A DNA stretch of 64,000 nucleotides from Acidobacteriota bacterium (GCA_016716715.1 JADJVE010000006.1:248001-312000); one strand, 5' to 3'; counted from the stretch's first letter, positions 52,007-60,667 are shown. Notes: a model not told the origin generated them from the letters alone. Program-made: numbers and translations.

Positions 52007-53746
52007 ATGTACGTAACGGAGACCCTCGAGGAAAGACGGCTCCACAACATCGGCTCGTACGAGGAACGGCTCCGGGGTTTCGACTGGGCGATCGCCGAGA
52101 AGGAAATGGGGTGGGGCCACGGCGATCCCGTCAACATCGGCTGGCACCTCAGCGACCGGCTCTGCCGGCTCGGCCTCGGGAGGAAACCGGCGCTCCTCTG
52201 GGAAGGCGCGGGCGGAAACCAGAGGACGTACACCTTCGACGACCTGCGCCTCCTCTCCAACGCCGTCGCCGCCGCTCTCGCGCGCTTCGGCCTCGCGCCG
52301 TCCGAGAGGATCTGCCTCTTCCTCGACCGCGTGCCGGAGCTCTACATCGCGTTCGTCGGAATCCTCAAGATGGGGGCGGTCGCCCAGCCTCTCTTTTCCG
52401 CGTTCGGCGAGGAGTCGCTCGCGACGCGCCTTCTCGACGCCGGAACCGCGGCCGTCCTCACGCAGAAGAAGCACCTGCCCAAGGTCCGGCGCATCCGCGC
52501 CCAGCTCCCGGCCCTCCGCACCGTCGTCGTCGTCGACGCGGAGGGCCTCGCGCTCAAAGCGGAAGACGGCGAGGTCGCGCTCGACCTCGACTCCGAACCG
52601 CGCCTCGAACGCTTCCACATCTTCCCCGCGGCGCCGGAGACGGCCTCGGTCCTCCACTACACGTCCGGCACGACCGGCCAGCCCAAGGGCGCGCAACACG
52701 TCCACGCCTCGCTCGTGTCGCAGTACCTGACGGCGAAGTGGGTGCTCGACCTCAAGCCCGACGACGTCTACTGGTGCAACGCGGACCCGGGCTGGGTGAC
52801 CGGGACGTCGTACGGGATCATCGGCCCCTGGTCGAACGGCATCACGCAGGCCGTCCTCGACTCAGGCTTCAACGCAGACCGGTGGTACGGCTTCATCGAG
52901 AAGCGAAAGATCAGCGTCTGGTACTCGGCTCCCACGGCCATCCGCCTCCTCATGCGCGAGGGGACGCCGGCGGCGCTGAAACACGACCTCTCCTCGCTAC
53001 GGCACCTCGCGAGCGTCGGCGAGCCGCTCAATCCCGAGGCGGTCCACTGGGGGTGCGAGGCGTTCGGGCTGCCGTTCCACGACACGTACTGGCAGACGGA
53101 GACCGGCTGCATCGTCATCTCCAATTACCCCGGCATGCCGGTCAAGCCGGGCTCGATGGGCAAGCCCTTCCCGGGCATCAAGGCCGCCGTACTGGACCCG
53201 GCGACGCTCGAGCCCCGAAAGGCGCCGGGGCGCGTCGGGGTCATCGGCCTCAAGCCCGGGTGGCCCTCGATGATCCGCGGCTACTGGAACAACACCGCCG
53301 GCTACGCGAAGAAGTTCGCGAACGGCTGGTACCTCACGGGCGACCGCGCCACCGTGGACGCGGACGGCTACTTCTGGTTCGTGGGCCGTGACGACGACGT
53401 CATCAACACGGGCGGGCACCTCGTCGGCCCGTTCGAGATCGAGTCGGCGCTCCTCGAGCATCCCGCCGTCGCCGAGTCGGCGGCGGTCGCCAAGCCCGAC
53501 CCCGTGAACATGGAAGTCGTGAAGGCGTTCGTCGCCCTCAAGCCCGGCTTCACGGCCGGCGACGACCTCGAGCTCGAGATCATGAACTTCGTCCGCAAGC
53601 GCCTCTCTCCCCTCGCGATGCCGCAGGAGATCGCCTTCGTGGCGTCGCTCCCGCGCACCCGGAGCGGCAAGATCCTGCGCCGGGTCCTCCGCGCGCCGGA
53701 GTGGGGCGAGCCCGTCGGCGACCTTTCCACCCTCATGGAGGACTGA
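52007..53746 (+). CDS. AMP-forming acyl-CoA/acyl-ACP ligase, acetyl-CoA-synthetase-like
   Basis: A 579-residue ANL-superfamily enzyme that adenylates a carboxylate then transfers the acyl group to a thiol. Motifs: P-loop YTSGTTGQPKG (about 225), ACS-type DDVYWCNADPGWVTGTSYGI, DTYWQTETG, the hinge segment YLTGDRATVD with FVGRDDDVI, and C-terminal catalytic Lys in RTRSGKILRR. The Trp before QTETG is that which limits ACS enzymes to short acyl groups, so acetate or propionate is a reasonable guess. It directly abuts an ACP gene with no spacer, so the thiol acceptor may be that ACP rather than CoA. Confidence 0.85.
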   Translation: MYVTETLEERRLHNIGSYEERLRGFDWAIAEKEMGWGHGDPVNIGWHLSDRLCRLGLGRKPALLWEGAGGNQRTYTFDDLRLLSNAVAAALARFGLAPSERICLFLDRVPELYIAFVGILKMGAVAQPLFSAFGEESLATRLLDAGTAAVLTQKKHLPKVRRIRAQLPALRTVVVVDAEGLALKAEDGEVALDLDSEPRLERFHIFPAAPETASVLHYTSGTTGQPKGAQHVHASLVSQYLTAKWVLDLKPDDVYWCNADPGWVTGTSYGIIGPWSNGITQAVLDSGFNADRWYGFIEKRKISVWYSAPTAIRLLMREGTPAALKHDLSSLRHLASVGEPLNPEAVHWGCEAFGLPFHDTYWQTETGCIVISNYPGMPVKPGSMGKPFPGIKAAVLDPATLEPRKAPGRVGVIGLKPGWPSMIRGYWNNTAGYAKKFANGWYLTGDRATVDADGYFWFVGRDDDVINTGGHLVGPFEIESALLEHPAVAESAAVAKPDPVNMEVVKAFVALKPGFTAGDDLELEIMNFVRKRLSPLAMPQEIAFVASLPRTRSGKILRRVLRAPEWGEPVGDLSTLMED

Positions 53747-54004
53747 ATGGACGACCTCAAGAAGACGATTCTCGAATACGTCCGCCGCGAGTACATCGAG
53801 GAGGGGGACGACCGCGAGCTCAGGACCGACACGCCGCTCATCACGGGCGGCATCGTCGACTCCTTCTCGATGGTCTCCCTCAAGCGATTCATCGAGAAGA
53901 AATACGCCGTGACGATCCCCGACGCGGACGCCTCTCCCGCCGCCTTCGACAGCGTCGACAAGATCGCCGCCCTCGTCGAGCGGTTCACCGCCGTGAAGGT
54001 GTGA
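53747..54004 (+). CDS. Acyl carrier protein
   Basis: An 85-residue ACP/PCP-type carrier. The phosphopantetheine attachment site is GGIVDSFSMVSL with Ser39. The following helix is SLKRFIEKKYAVTIPDADASP. The start ATG directly follows the ligase TGA with no spacer, and the stop is one base before the kbl ATG. It is a secondary ACP rather than the main fatty-acid ACP, given the neighbours. Confidence 0.9.
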   Translation: MDDLKKTILEYVRREYIEEGDDRELRTDTPLITGGIVDSFSMVSLKRFIEKKYAVTIPDADASPAAFDSVDKIAALVERFTAVKV

Positions 54005-54005
54005 C

Positions 54006-55262
54006 ATGACGACCGCAACTCTCCCCGCCACGTTCCGCGACGTCCTCGGCGCCGAGCTCGAAGCCCTCAGGACCGCCGGCCTCTACAAGGAAGAACGCTT
54101 CATCCACGCGCCGCAGGGCGCCGAGATCGAGGTCGAGTTCCCCGCTGGCGCTCCGCCGAAGAAAGTCCTGAATCTCTGCGCGAACAACTACCTCGGCCTT
54201 TCGTCCCACCCCGACGTGCTCGCCGCCGCGCACCTCGGCCTCGAGCGGCGGGGCTACGGCATGTCCTCCGTCCGCTTCATCTGCGGTACGCAGGACATTC
54301 ACCGCGAGCTCGAGAGCCGCCTCACGACGTTCCTCGGGACCGAGGACACGATTCTCTTCTCGTCCTGCCTCGACGCGAACGCCGGCGTCTTCGAGGCGAT
54401 CCTGTCCGACCAGGACGTCATGATCGCCGACCGCCTCGTCCATGCCTCCATCGTGGACGGGATGCGCCTCTGCAAGGCGGCGCAGGACACGTACAAGCAC
54501 TCCGACATGGGCCACCTCGAGGAGAAGCTCGTCGAGCACAAGGACAAACGCCTCCGGCTCGTGATCACGGACGGCGTCTTCTCGATGGACGGCGACCTCG
54601 CGAAGCTGGACGAGATCGTGGCCCTCTGCGAGAAGCACGGCGCGATGGTCTTCGTGGACGACTCGCACGCCACCGGCTTCATCGGCAAGACGGGGCGCGG
54701 CACGCCCGAGCGCTTCGGCGTCCTCGGAAAGATCGACATCCTCACGACGACCTTCGGCAAGGCGCTCGGCGGGGCGTCGGGCGGCTGCGTGAGCGGCCGG
54801 AAGGAGATCGTCGAGATGTGCCGCCAGCGGGCGCGGCCGTATCTCTTCTCGAACACCCTCGCCTCGGTCATCGTGGCCGGCACGCTCAAGGTGCTCGACC
54901 TCGTCTCGGCCTCGACCGAGCGGCGAGACCGGCTCGAGCAGAACGCGAAGACCTGGCGGCGGCTCCTGACGGAGGCCGGCTTCGACATCAAGGCGGGCGA
55001 GAGCCCCATCGTCCCCGTCATGCTCTACAACGCGAAGCTCGCGCAGGACGTCGCGCGCGACCTCTTCGCCGAAGGCATCTACGTCGTCGGCTTCTTCTTC
55101 CCGGTCGTCGCCAAGGGCCAGGCCCGCATCCGCACGCAGCTCTCGGCCGCACACACGACCGCGCAGCTCGACCGGGCCATCGAGGCGTTCCGCAAGGTGG
55201 GAAAGAAGCACGACATTCTCGGCAAGTCGAAAAACGAGATCGTGGAGAGATACGGCCTCTAG
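54006..55262 (+). CDS. kbl: Alpha-oxoamine synthase, 2-amino-3-ketobutyrate CoA ligase type
   Basis: A 418-residue PLP enzyme. The sequence follows E. coli Kbl closely: NNYLGLSSHPD, SVRFICGTQDIHRELE, DGVFSMDGDLAKLDE, VDDSHATGFIGKTGRG, PLP-lysine in TTTFGKALGGASGG (Lys252), GIYVVGFFFPVVAKGQARIR. Kbl joins glycine with acetyl-CoA, or splits 2-amino-3-oxobutyrate in threonine breakdown. No threonine dehydrogenase gene is adjacent. An AcpS, ligase and ACP are upstream instead, so an acyl-ACP donor is possible. The start ATG is one base after the ACP stop. Confidence 0.88.
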   Translation: MTTATLPATFRDVLGAELEALRTAGLYKEERFIHAPQGAEIEVEFPAGAPPKKVLNLCANNYLGLSSHPDVLAAAHLGLERRGYGMSSVRFICGTQDIHRELESRLTTFLGTEDTILFSSCLDANAGVFEAILSDQDVMIADRLVHASIVDGMRLCKAAQDTYKHSDMGHLEEKLVEHKDKRLRLVITDGVFSMDGDLAKLDEIVALCEKHGAMVFVDDSHATGFIGKTGRGTPERFGVLGKIDILTTTFGKALGGASGGCVSGRKEIVEMCRQRARPYLFSNTLASVIVAGTLKVLDLVSASTERRDRLEQNAKTWRRLLTEAGFDIKAGESPIVPVMLYNAKLAQDVARDLFAEGIYVVGFFFPVVAKGQARIRTQLSAAHTTAQLDRAIEAFRKVGKKHDILGKSKNEIVERYGL

Positions 55263-55283
55263 GCAGAGACCGGAGGAGGCGCC

Positions 55284-55589
55284 ATGCATGCCCGCAGGAC
55301 GCTCGAGGTCCCGATTCCGGACAACCTGAAGCTCGACGCCCTCGACCTCGAGCTTCTGAAGGCCACGTTCCAGGCGATTGCCGCCCTCCGGGCGGAGAAG
55401 GACCGTCGCTGGGAGCTGACGCTCAAGCAGCTCGAGGACGACGGCTGGAAGGTCAAATGGGGCCTCGCCTGGCGCGCCGAAGCAAAGCGCGGCGAGGACT
55501 ACGAGGAGGCGACGGGGTCCACGCTCGGCGAGGCGCTCGCAGGGGTCGCCCAGTTCGCGCGCGCGGACATGGTGGGTCACGCGCCGTGA
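55284..55589 (+). CDS. Small protein of unknown function, downstream of kbl
   Basis: A 101-residue soluble protein with an excellent ribosome site (GGAGGAGG, 5 bases before ATG 55284) and 21 bases after kbl, so probably in the same operon. It is acidic/basic mixed and helical: NLKLDALDLELLKATFQAI, EKDRRWELTLKQLEDDGW, then ATGSTLGEALAGVAQFARAD. No family recognised. It may be an accessory of the ACP-KBL pathway. Confidence 0.65.
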   Translation: MHARRTLEVPIPDNLKLDALDLELLKATFQAIAALRAEKDRRWELTLKQLEDDGWKVKWGLAWRAEAKRGEDYEEATGSTLGEALAGVAQFARADMVGHAP

Positions 55590-55626
55590 GTTGACCGTGC
55601 CGCGCGTTCGGGCCTAACGTCGGCGC

Positions 55627-55959
55627 GTGGAACGGTCCCGCCGTCGCATCCTCGCCGCCCGCGTCCTCGCGGTCGCCGCCGACGCCGTGCAGCTCGGCCT
55701 CCTGCCGCTCTTCGCCGGCGGTGCGGCCACGGGCTTCGACGCCGTGCTCGACGTCGCCGTCGGCATCGCCATGGTCGCGCTCGTCGGCTGGCACTGGGCG
55801 TTCCTGCCCGCGTTCGCGCTCGAGCTCGTCCCCGCCGTCGACCTCGCGCCCACGTGGACGATCGCGGTCTTCCTCGCGACGCGCAAGATGGGTGCGGCCG
55901 AGCCTCCGATTCCCGCCACGCGGATCGACCCGCCGCCGCTGCCTCCCGCCAGCCGCTGA
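55627..55959 (+). CDS. Small membrane protein of unknown function
   Basis: A 110-residue membrane protein with two to three helices (residues about 8-30 and 38-60, then 62-80), GTG start at 55627 and a Pro-rich tail (PPIPATRIDPPPLPP). It is 37 bases after the previous gene. Too general for a function call. It converges on the MBL-fold gene with 19 bases between stops. Confidence 0.65.
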   Translation: MERSRRRILAARVLAVAADAVQLGLLPLFAGGAATGFDAVLDVAVGIAMVALVGWHWAFLPAFALELVPAVDLAPTWTIAVFLATRKMGAAEPPIPATRIDPPPLPPASR

Positions 55960-55978
55960 GACCGGGCCCGTCGGCGCG

Positions 55979-57187
55979 TCAGCGCGCGCCGTACGACGCG
56001 TACGGCCCGTGGACGGACTTCACGGCGCCGCTCTCGCTTCGGTCGTCCACGGCGTAAACGTGGTACGACGCCCCGCCGGGTGCGACGCGCACGACGACGT
56101 GACCTTCGTCCGACGCGACCTGCGACGCGCGCGGACCGATCGCCGCCTTCGTGGCGTCCCGGAGGTTCGTCACGAAAACGTCGCGCGGGCCGGGCCAGAT
56201 CCGCTTCGAAAGAAGGCGCTTCAGAACGTCGGGCGACGGGTGCGTCGGCGACCACGCCGGCACGACGATCACGCGCGGCGCGAGCGTGGCGAGGAAGAAC
56301 GGGCTCGCGGGTTCGATCGAGCCGTGATGGTCCACGACCATCACGTCCGTCTTCCCGATCGCGTTTGCGATCGGCGTCTCGACGTCCCACCACGCGGGCG
56401 CTCCGGGCTCCGGAACACCGTAGAGATCGCCGCCCGTATAGAGCGAGAAGGATCCGTACCGGATCAGCAGCGCGATGCTGCACGGGTTCTCGGGCGGACG
56501 GTCCTCGGCGGGCACGCCGGCGAGGTCCGGGAAGCGGCGCGCGATCGCATCGCCCTTCCCCGTCCACACCTCGCCGTTCGCGGCGACGACGCGCACCGCG
56601 AACCCAGGCGTCTGGCCCGGCGCGCGGACGGGGACGATCTGGTCCGCGCGGCCGGCGCGCGCCCGCTCCCGGACGGTTCCCTTCCTCGCGGCGTCCTCCG
56701 CGGCGCGCCTGTAGCCGTCGAACACGGCGCCCCTGGGCGCCGCGGGCTCGCCGTAGTCCGGGTAGCCGCGGTCGATGAGCTTTCGGATCGGCAGTCGCTC
56801 GGCGACCTTGCCGAGACCGGACACGTGGTCCGGATGGAAGTGCGAGACGACCGCGTAGTCGAGAACGGCGTTCTCTCCCGCCGCACGCCGCACGTATCGC
56901 GCGATCCACTCCCCGGCGCTGCGCGAGGCGTCGGGCAGAGCGGTGGCCAGCGGGATGCCGTCCCCGGCGTCGCCCGCGTCGAAGAGCAGCGTCGTGCCGT
57001 CGGGGAAGACGACGAACGCCGCGTTCCCGCGGCCCGTCGAAATCTGGTGGACGTCGAGCGTGCCCTTCGTCCACGGCTCGAGCCGCGCGGGAGCGTCCCC
57101 GGCTCCGGCCGCAAGGGGCAGAACCGCCGCCAGGGCGAAGGCGACGAGGACCGGGCGCCGGGAGTCATGGAGGAGGACGCGTCTCAC
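55979..57187 (-). CDS. Exported metallo-beta-lactamase-fold protein (ComEC/Rec2-like)
   Basis: A 402-residue exported protein. The signal peptide (LVAFALAAVLPLAAGAG) follows GTG 57187. The MBL fold has LLFDAGDAGDG, the zinc-binding SHFHPDHVSGL, TGGDLYG and VDHHGS. The arrangement resembles the soluble MBL domain of ComEC/Rec2, here as a stand-alone exported protein. A role in nucleic-acid or phosphate ester hydrolysis is likely but unproven. Confidence 0.83.
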   Translation of the reverse strand: MRRVLLHDSRRPVLVAFALAAVLPLAAGAGDAPARLEPWTKGTLDVHQISTGRGNAAFVVFPDGTTLLFDAGDAGDGIPLATALPDASRSAGEWIARYVRRAAGENAVLDYAVVSHFHPDHVSGLGKVAERLPIRKLIDRGYPDYGEPAAPRGAVFDGYRRAAEDAARKGTVRERARAGRADQIVPVRAPGQTPGFAVRVVAANGEVWTGKGDAIARRFPDLAGVPAEDRPPENPCSIALLIRYGSFSLYTGGDLYGVPEPGAPAWWDVETPIANAIGKTDVMVVDHHGSIEPASPFFLATLAPRVIVVPAWSPTHPSPDVLKRLLSKRIWPGPRDVFVTNLRDATKAAIGPRASQVASDEGHVVVRVAPGGASYHVYAVDDRSESGAVKSVHGPYASYGAR

Positions 57188-57226
57188 AGGTTGAGAATCA
57201 GTCTAGCCCGGGGATAGGCTCCGTGC

Positions 57227-57802
57227 ATGAACAAGTCCTGCACCGGCGCCCTCGCCCTGGGGTTTCTCGCCACCCTCGCCTCCCCGGCCTTCGCCGAGGA
57301 CACGTGCACCGTCAAGGCGGTCCTCGGCGGAAAGCCCGTCACGATGAAGCACTGCGCCGTGGCGGTCTACGAGGACGAGCACAGCGTCACGCTCTGGTTC
57401 TCGGACGCCCCGTTCACGGCCGCCGAGGTCGACATGTTCCACCTCAACTCTTATGCGAAGGACAAGGACGAGGCCGGCAAGCCGCGCACGATGATGCACA
57501 TGGCGTTCTGCCCGGGCGCCGGCAAGCCCGAGGCGAGCCCGGATGCCGTCAAGAGCGTCGAGCTGAGCGTCAACCACGCGGGCTCCGTCATGATCAGCCG
57601 CCAGTGGGTCTTCAAGCTGCCCACGGAGAAGGCGAACCTCGCGTTCCAGAAGCTCGCCGGCGCCATCGATCCGGGCGGCAGGATCTCCGGCCGCGCCACG
57701 GGCGGAAAGACGAGCGACGGGGAGAAGTACTCGTGGGACGCCACGTTCGACCTCGCGCTCCCGGCGAAGTCCGCTGCGGCGGGCCCGGGCTGCGGGAACT
57801 GA
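57227..57802 (+). CDS. Secreted protein of unknown function
   Basis: A 191-residue exported protein (signal ALALGFLATLASPAFAED) with four to five Cys (DTCTVKAV, KHCAVAVY, MAFCPGAG, GPGCGN), probably disulfide-bonded. The mature part is beta-rich (ITVTLWFSDAPFTAAEVD-like core, then SVELSVNHAGSVMISRQWVF). A 39-base gap separates it from the divergent MBL gene. It is followed 19 bases later by the MmcQ/YjbR gene. Function not assigned. Confidence 0.7.
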   Translation: MNKSCTGALALGFLATLASPAFAEDTCTVKAVLGGKPVTMKHCAVAVYEDEHSVTLWFSDAPFTAAEVDMFHLNSYAKDKDEAGKPRTMMHMAFCPGAGKPEASPDAVKSVELSVNHAGSVMISRQWVFKLPTEKANLAFQKLAGAIDPGGRISGRATGGKTSDGEKYSWDATFDLALPAKSAAAGPGCGN

Positions 57803-57821
57803 CCGGCCGCAGGGTCCTCGC

Positions 57822-58229
57822 GTGAACCTCCTCGACCGCCTCCGCGCCGTCTGTCTCGCATTTCCCGGGGCGTACGAGAAGGTCGCGTGGATGGCGCCGA
57901 CGTTCCGGGTGGGCGAGCGCCAGTTCGCGATGTTCGCGGACGACCACCACGGCGCCGGCTTTACCGGCGTGTGGCTGAAGGCTCCCGAGGGCGCGCAGGA
58001 GGAGCTCGTCGCCTCCGACCCGAAGCGCTTCTATGTCCCTCCCTATGTCGGAAAGGGAGGATGGGTGGGCGTGAAGCTGGACGGGAGGACGAACTGGAAA
58101 GTGCTCGCGGGCCTTCTCGCCGAGGCGTACCGCGGCGCCGCCGCGGGCCAGAGCGCCGCGAAGATCGCCCGCGGGCCGGCCCCGCAAAGAGCCGCAAAAA
58201 GCCGGCCGACCAGACGACCGCGACGCTAA
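57822..58229 (+). CDS. MmcQ/YjbR family protein
   Basis: A 135-residue protein starting at GTG 57822 (NLLDRLRAVCLAFPGAYEKVAW). The family signature FPGAYEKVAWMAPTFRVGERQFAMF is followed by ELVASDPKRFYVPPYVGKGGWVGVKL and RTNWKVLAGLLAEAYRG, as in MmcQ/YjbR proteins with a CyaY-like fold, some of which bind DNA. The basic tail (SRPTRRPRR) could aid binding. Role unknown. The next gene starts 12 bases later. Confidence 0.83.
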   Translation: MNLLDRLRAVCLAFPGAYEKVAWMAPTFRVGERQFAMFADDHHGAGFTGVWLKAPEGAQEELVASDPKRFYVPPYVGKGGWVGVKLDGRTNWKVLAGLLAEAYRGAAAGQSAAKIARGPAPQRAAKSRPTRRPRR

Positions 58230-58241
58230 GATCCGCGCTCC

Positions 58242-59573
58242 ATGTCGCAGAAGGCGATCGCAGACGGGACGTTCTTTCGCGCGCTCTTCTCGAGCTCCGC
58301 GGACGCAACCGTGGTCGTCGACGATTCCGGAACGATCGTCCTCGCCAACCCGGCGTGCGGCCCCCTCTTCGGGCACGACCCGGCCGCGCTCACCGGCCGG
58401 TCTGTCGAAACGCTCGTGCCGGGCCGCTTCGGCTCCCACGTCCGGCAGCGGCAGCACTACGCCGAGCGCCCGCATCCGCGCCCCATGGGGCGCGGGCTCC
58501 AGCTCTTCGCGCTCCACGCCGACGGGCGGGAGATCCCCGTCGACATTTCGCTGAGTCCGTTCACCATGGAAGGCCGCGCCTTCGTCGCCTGCGCCATTCG
58601 CGACCAGCGCGGCACGTCGCGCGGACCCGACGCGCTCCGCGTCCAGGCCACGGCGCTGCGCTCCGCCGCGAACGGCGTCGTCATCACCGACCGCGAGGGC
58701 ACGATCACGTGGGTCAACCCGGCGGCCTGCGCCATCACCGGGTATTCCGCCGAAGAGCTCGTGGGCAAGCACACGCGCGTCCTGAAGTCGGGCCGCCACG
58801 AGCCCGGGTTTTACGCCAACCTCTGGCGGACCGTGACGCGCGGCGAGTCGTGGTCCGGCACGATCGTCAACCGGCGCAAGGACGGCACCGAGTACCAGGA
58901 GGAGCAGACGATCGCGCCCGTTCTCGACGAGAGCGGCGCGATCACGCACTTCATCGCGATCAAGCAGGACGTCACCGAACAGCGCCGAATTCAGGCCGAG
59001 CTCGCCACGCGCATGGTGGAGATCGAGAACCTGAACGCGCAGCTCCGCGAGCAGGCCGTGCGCGACCCGCTGACGGGTCTTCACAACCGACGCTACCTCG
59101 AGCAGACGATGAAGCGCGACATCTCGCGGGCCCGGCGGACCCGCGAGTCCATCGTCGTCGCCGTCATCGACGTCGACCACTTCAAGTCCGTCAACGACAC
59201 CCACGGCCACGCCGTGGGCGACCGCGTCCTCCTGCGGCTCGCCGAGGTGCTCCTTGGTCACGTGCGCTCCTCCGACCTCGTGTGCCGCGTCGGCGGCGAG
59301 GAGTTCGTCGTCGTGATGTCGGGCGCCAGCGTCGAGGGCGCCCTGAAGCGCGCGGAGATCTGGAGGTTTGCGTTCGCCGAGTCCATCGTCGACGGCCGCG
59401 ACGGGGCGCCCGCCCGGGCCACCATCTCGATCGGCATCGCGGAGTTCCACGACCCGGCCGAGACCTTCGCGGCCTGCCTCAAGCGCGCCGACGAGGCGCT
59501 CTACGAGGCGAAGAGGGCGGGCCGGGACCGGGTGGCGAGCGCCGAGGGCGATTCGCCCGAACCCGCCGCCTGA
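58242..59573 (+). CDS. PAS-PAS-GGDEF diguanylate cyclase
   Basis: A 443-residue soluble signalling protein with two PAS domains (residues about 8-130, FFRALFSSSADATVVVD..., and about 140-255, LRSAANGVVITDREGTITWVNPA...) and a C-terminal GGDEF domain with VRDPLTGLHNRRYLEQ, VIDVDHFKSVNDTHGH and active-site GGEEF. It makes c-di-GMP from two GTP. The second PAS contains a conserved PAC-type end (FIAIKQDVTEQRRIQ). A bidirectional terminator hairpin begins 7 bases after the stop. Confidence 0.92.
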   Translation: MSQKAIADGTFFRALFSSSADATVVVDDSGTIVLANPACGPLFGHDPAALTGRSVETLVPGRFGSHVRQRQHYAERPHPRPMGRGLQLFALHADGREIPVDISLSPFTMEGRAFVACAIRDQRGTSRGPDALRVQATALRSAANGVVITDREGTITWVNPAACAITGYSAEELVGKHTRVLKSGRHEPGFYANLWRTVTRGESWSGTIVNRRKDGTEYQEEQTIAPVLDESGAITHFIAIKQDVTEQRRIQAELATRMVEIENLNAQLREQAVRDPLTGLHNRRYLEQTMKRDISRARRTRESIVVAVIDVDHFKSVNDTHGHAVGDRVLLRLAEVLLGHVRSSDLVCRVGGEEFVVVMSGASVEGALKRAEIWRFAFAESIVDGRDGAPARATISIGIAEFHDPAETFAACLKRADEALYEAKRAGRDRVASAEGDSPEPAA

Positions 59574-59607
59574 AGAAAAGGCGCCGGAGCGTTTCCACTC
59601 CGGCGCC
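59573..59607. terminator. Bidirectional terminator between GGDEF gene and RRM unit 2
   Basis: A 10-base stem GGCGCCGGAG/CTCCGGCGCC (59580-59589 and 59598-59607) with loop CGTTTCCA. On the minus strand it is followed by CTTTTCTTCAGG. It ends RRM copy 2 and faces the diguanylate cyclase end. It is nearly the same sequence as the RRM unit 1 terminator. Confidence 0.85.
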
Positions 59608-59630
59608 GAAGAATCAGATCGAGATACGGA

Positions 59631-59921
59631 TCAGTAGCGGCGGCCGCCGCCGCCGCCGAAGCCGCCGCCGCCGGTGCGGGCTTCCTGGGGCTTGGCCTCG
59701 TTGACCTTCAGAGCACGGCCGTCCTGGTCCTTGCCGTTGAGGGCGCTCATCGCCTTCTGCGCGTCGGCGTCCGCCATCTCGACGAACCCGAAGCCCTTGG
59801 ACTGGCCGCTGTCGCGGTCCGAGATCACACGGGCGGATTCGACGTTGCCGTAGGCGCCGAAGAGTTCCTTGAGGACGGAGTCGTTGACGGAATAGGACAG
59901 GTTTCCAACGTAGAGCTTCAT
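59631..59921 (-). CDS. RRM RNA-binding protein, copy 2
   Basis: A 96-residue single-RRM protein, close paralogue of the 50134 gene: same KLYVGNLSYSVNDS start, RNP1 SKGFGFVEM, shared LNGKDQDGRALKVNEAKPQE-type end, and a Gly-rich tail ending GGGGRRY. It starts at ATG 59921 after AGGAATCTC. Leader, promoter -10 and terminator are shared with copy 1, so the whole unit was duplicated and then kept. Confidence 0.95.
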   Translation of the reverse strand: MKLYVGNLSYSVNDSVLKELFGAYGNVESARVISDRDSGQSKGFGFVEMADADAQKAMSALNGKDQDGRALKVNEAKPQEARTGGGGFGGGGGRRY

Positions 59922-60062
59922 GAGATTCCTCTGTGAGAGATCGCGCATCCCGGGGGACGACACGGCTGGAAGATGGTGGGGAGGGGCAGGTTGGGGTCGC
60001 GGGGACCTTTCGGTTCTCGGTCCGCTCCGCCAAGGGAAGGGAGGTCGAACGGAAGGAGTATA
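59922..60062 (-). promoter_or_regulatory. Promoter and conserved 5' leader of RRM unit 2
   Basis: The -10 TATACT (complement of 60057-60062) gives a start near 60050 and a leader of about 129 bases, the same length as in unit 1. The segment 59967-60030 is nearly identical to 50465-50530. The promoter is divergent from the 60096 gene. Confidence 0.7.
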
Positions 60063-60095
60063 GGTCTCCGCGCCCGCGGGCGGAGAATATCGGCG

Positions 60096-60650
60096 ATGAC
60101 CGCCACGCCCGAGCTTCCGGTCGTCGAGACGGCGGACGCCCTCGAGATCGAATCCCCGATGCTCGTCGGGAAGAGGATCCTTTTCTTTCTCCTCGGCCTC
60201 TTCCCCCTGATCGCGCCCTACGAGCTTCTCCTCAAGCCGCGCTGGACCGGCTACGCGAACGTTTTCTTCCTCTTCGCGGCGGCGATCTCGCTCGGGGCGC
60301 TCTCTGTCACGGCTTTTTTCGTCTTCGCGGCCGTCGCGGGAATCCGGTCGCGCATGCGCTTCGACCGCGCGCGCGGCCTCTTCACCTACACGGCGTCAGC
60401 TCCGGCGATGGGAACGCACACGTCCCGCTGCCCGCTCGACGCGATCGCCGCCATCGAGATCCAGACCCACGAATGGAGCGACGGCGCGCCGAGCTACTCC
60501 CTGAACGTCGTGACGAAGGACCAGAGGACGTTCCGGACGTCCTCCGCGTGGTCGAAAGAAGAGGTCGAGGCGCTGAAGCGGCGGGCCAGAGTGTTCCTGG
60601 GACGGCCCGCCGGCCCGACCGCCGGAGAAGCATTGACACCTTTAGGGTGA
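60096..60650 (+). CDS. Membrane protein of unknown function
   Basis: A 184-residue protein with two helices (residues about 27-45, FFLLGLFPLIAPYELLL, and about 55-78, FFLFAAAISLGALSVTAFFVF) followed by a cytoplasmic beta-rich domain (RFDRARGLFTYTASAP, then YSLNVVTKDQRTFRTSSAW). The soluble part resembles PH-like or DUF-type small membrane domains. It is divergent from RRM unit 2 and its 3' end overlaps the promoter of the toxin gene. Function unknown. Confidence 0.68.
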   Translation: MTATPELPVVETADALEIESPMLVGKRILFFLLGLFPLIAPYELLLKPRWTGYANVFFLFAAAISLGALSVTAFFVFAAVAGIRSRMRFDRARGLFTYTASAPAMGTHTSRCPLDAIAAIEIQTHEWSDGAPSYSLNVVTKDQRTFRTSSAWSKEEVEALKRRARVFLGRPAGPTAGEALTPLG

Positions 60651-60661
60651 AAGGGTATATT
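60633..60661 (+). promoter_or_regulatory. Consensus promoter and putative operator of the toxin-antitoxin operon
   Basis: The -35 TTGACA (60633-60638, perfect) and -10 TATATT (60656-60661) are 17 bases apart. ACCTTT (60638-60643) and AAAGGGT (60650-60656) form an imperfect dyad between them, a natural site for antitoxin binding. The expected start near 60668 coincides with the GTG of the toxin, so the transcript may be leaderless. Confidence 0.75.
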
Positions 60662-60667
60662 TCGGAA

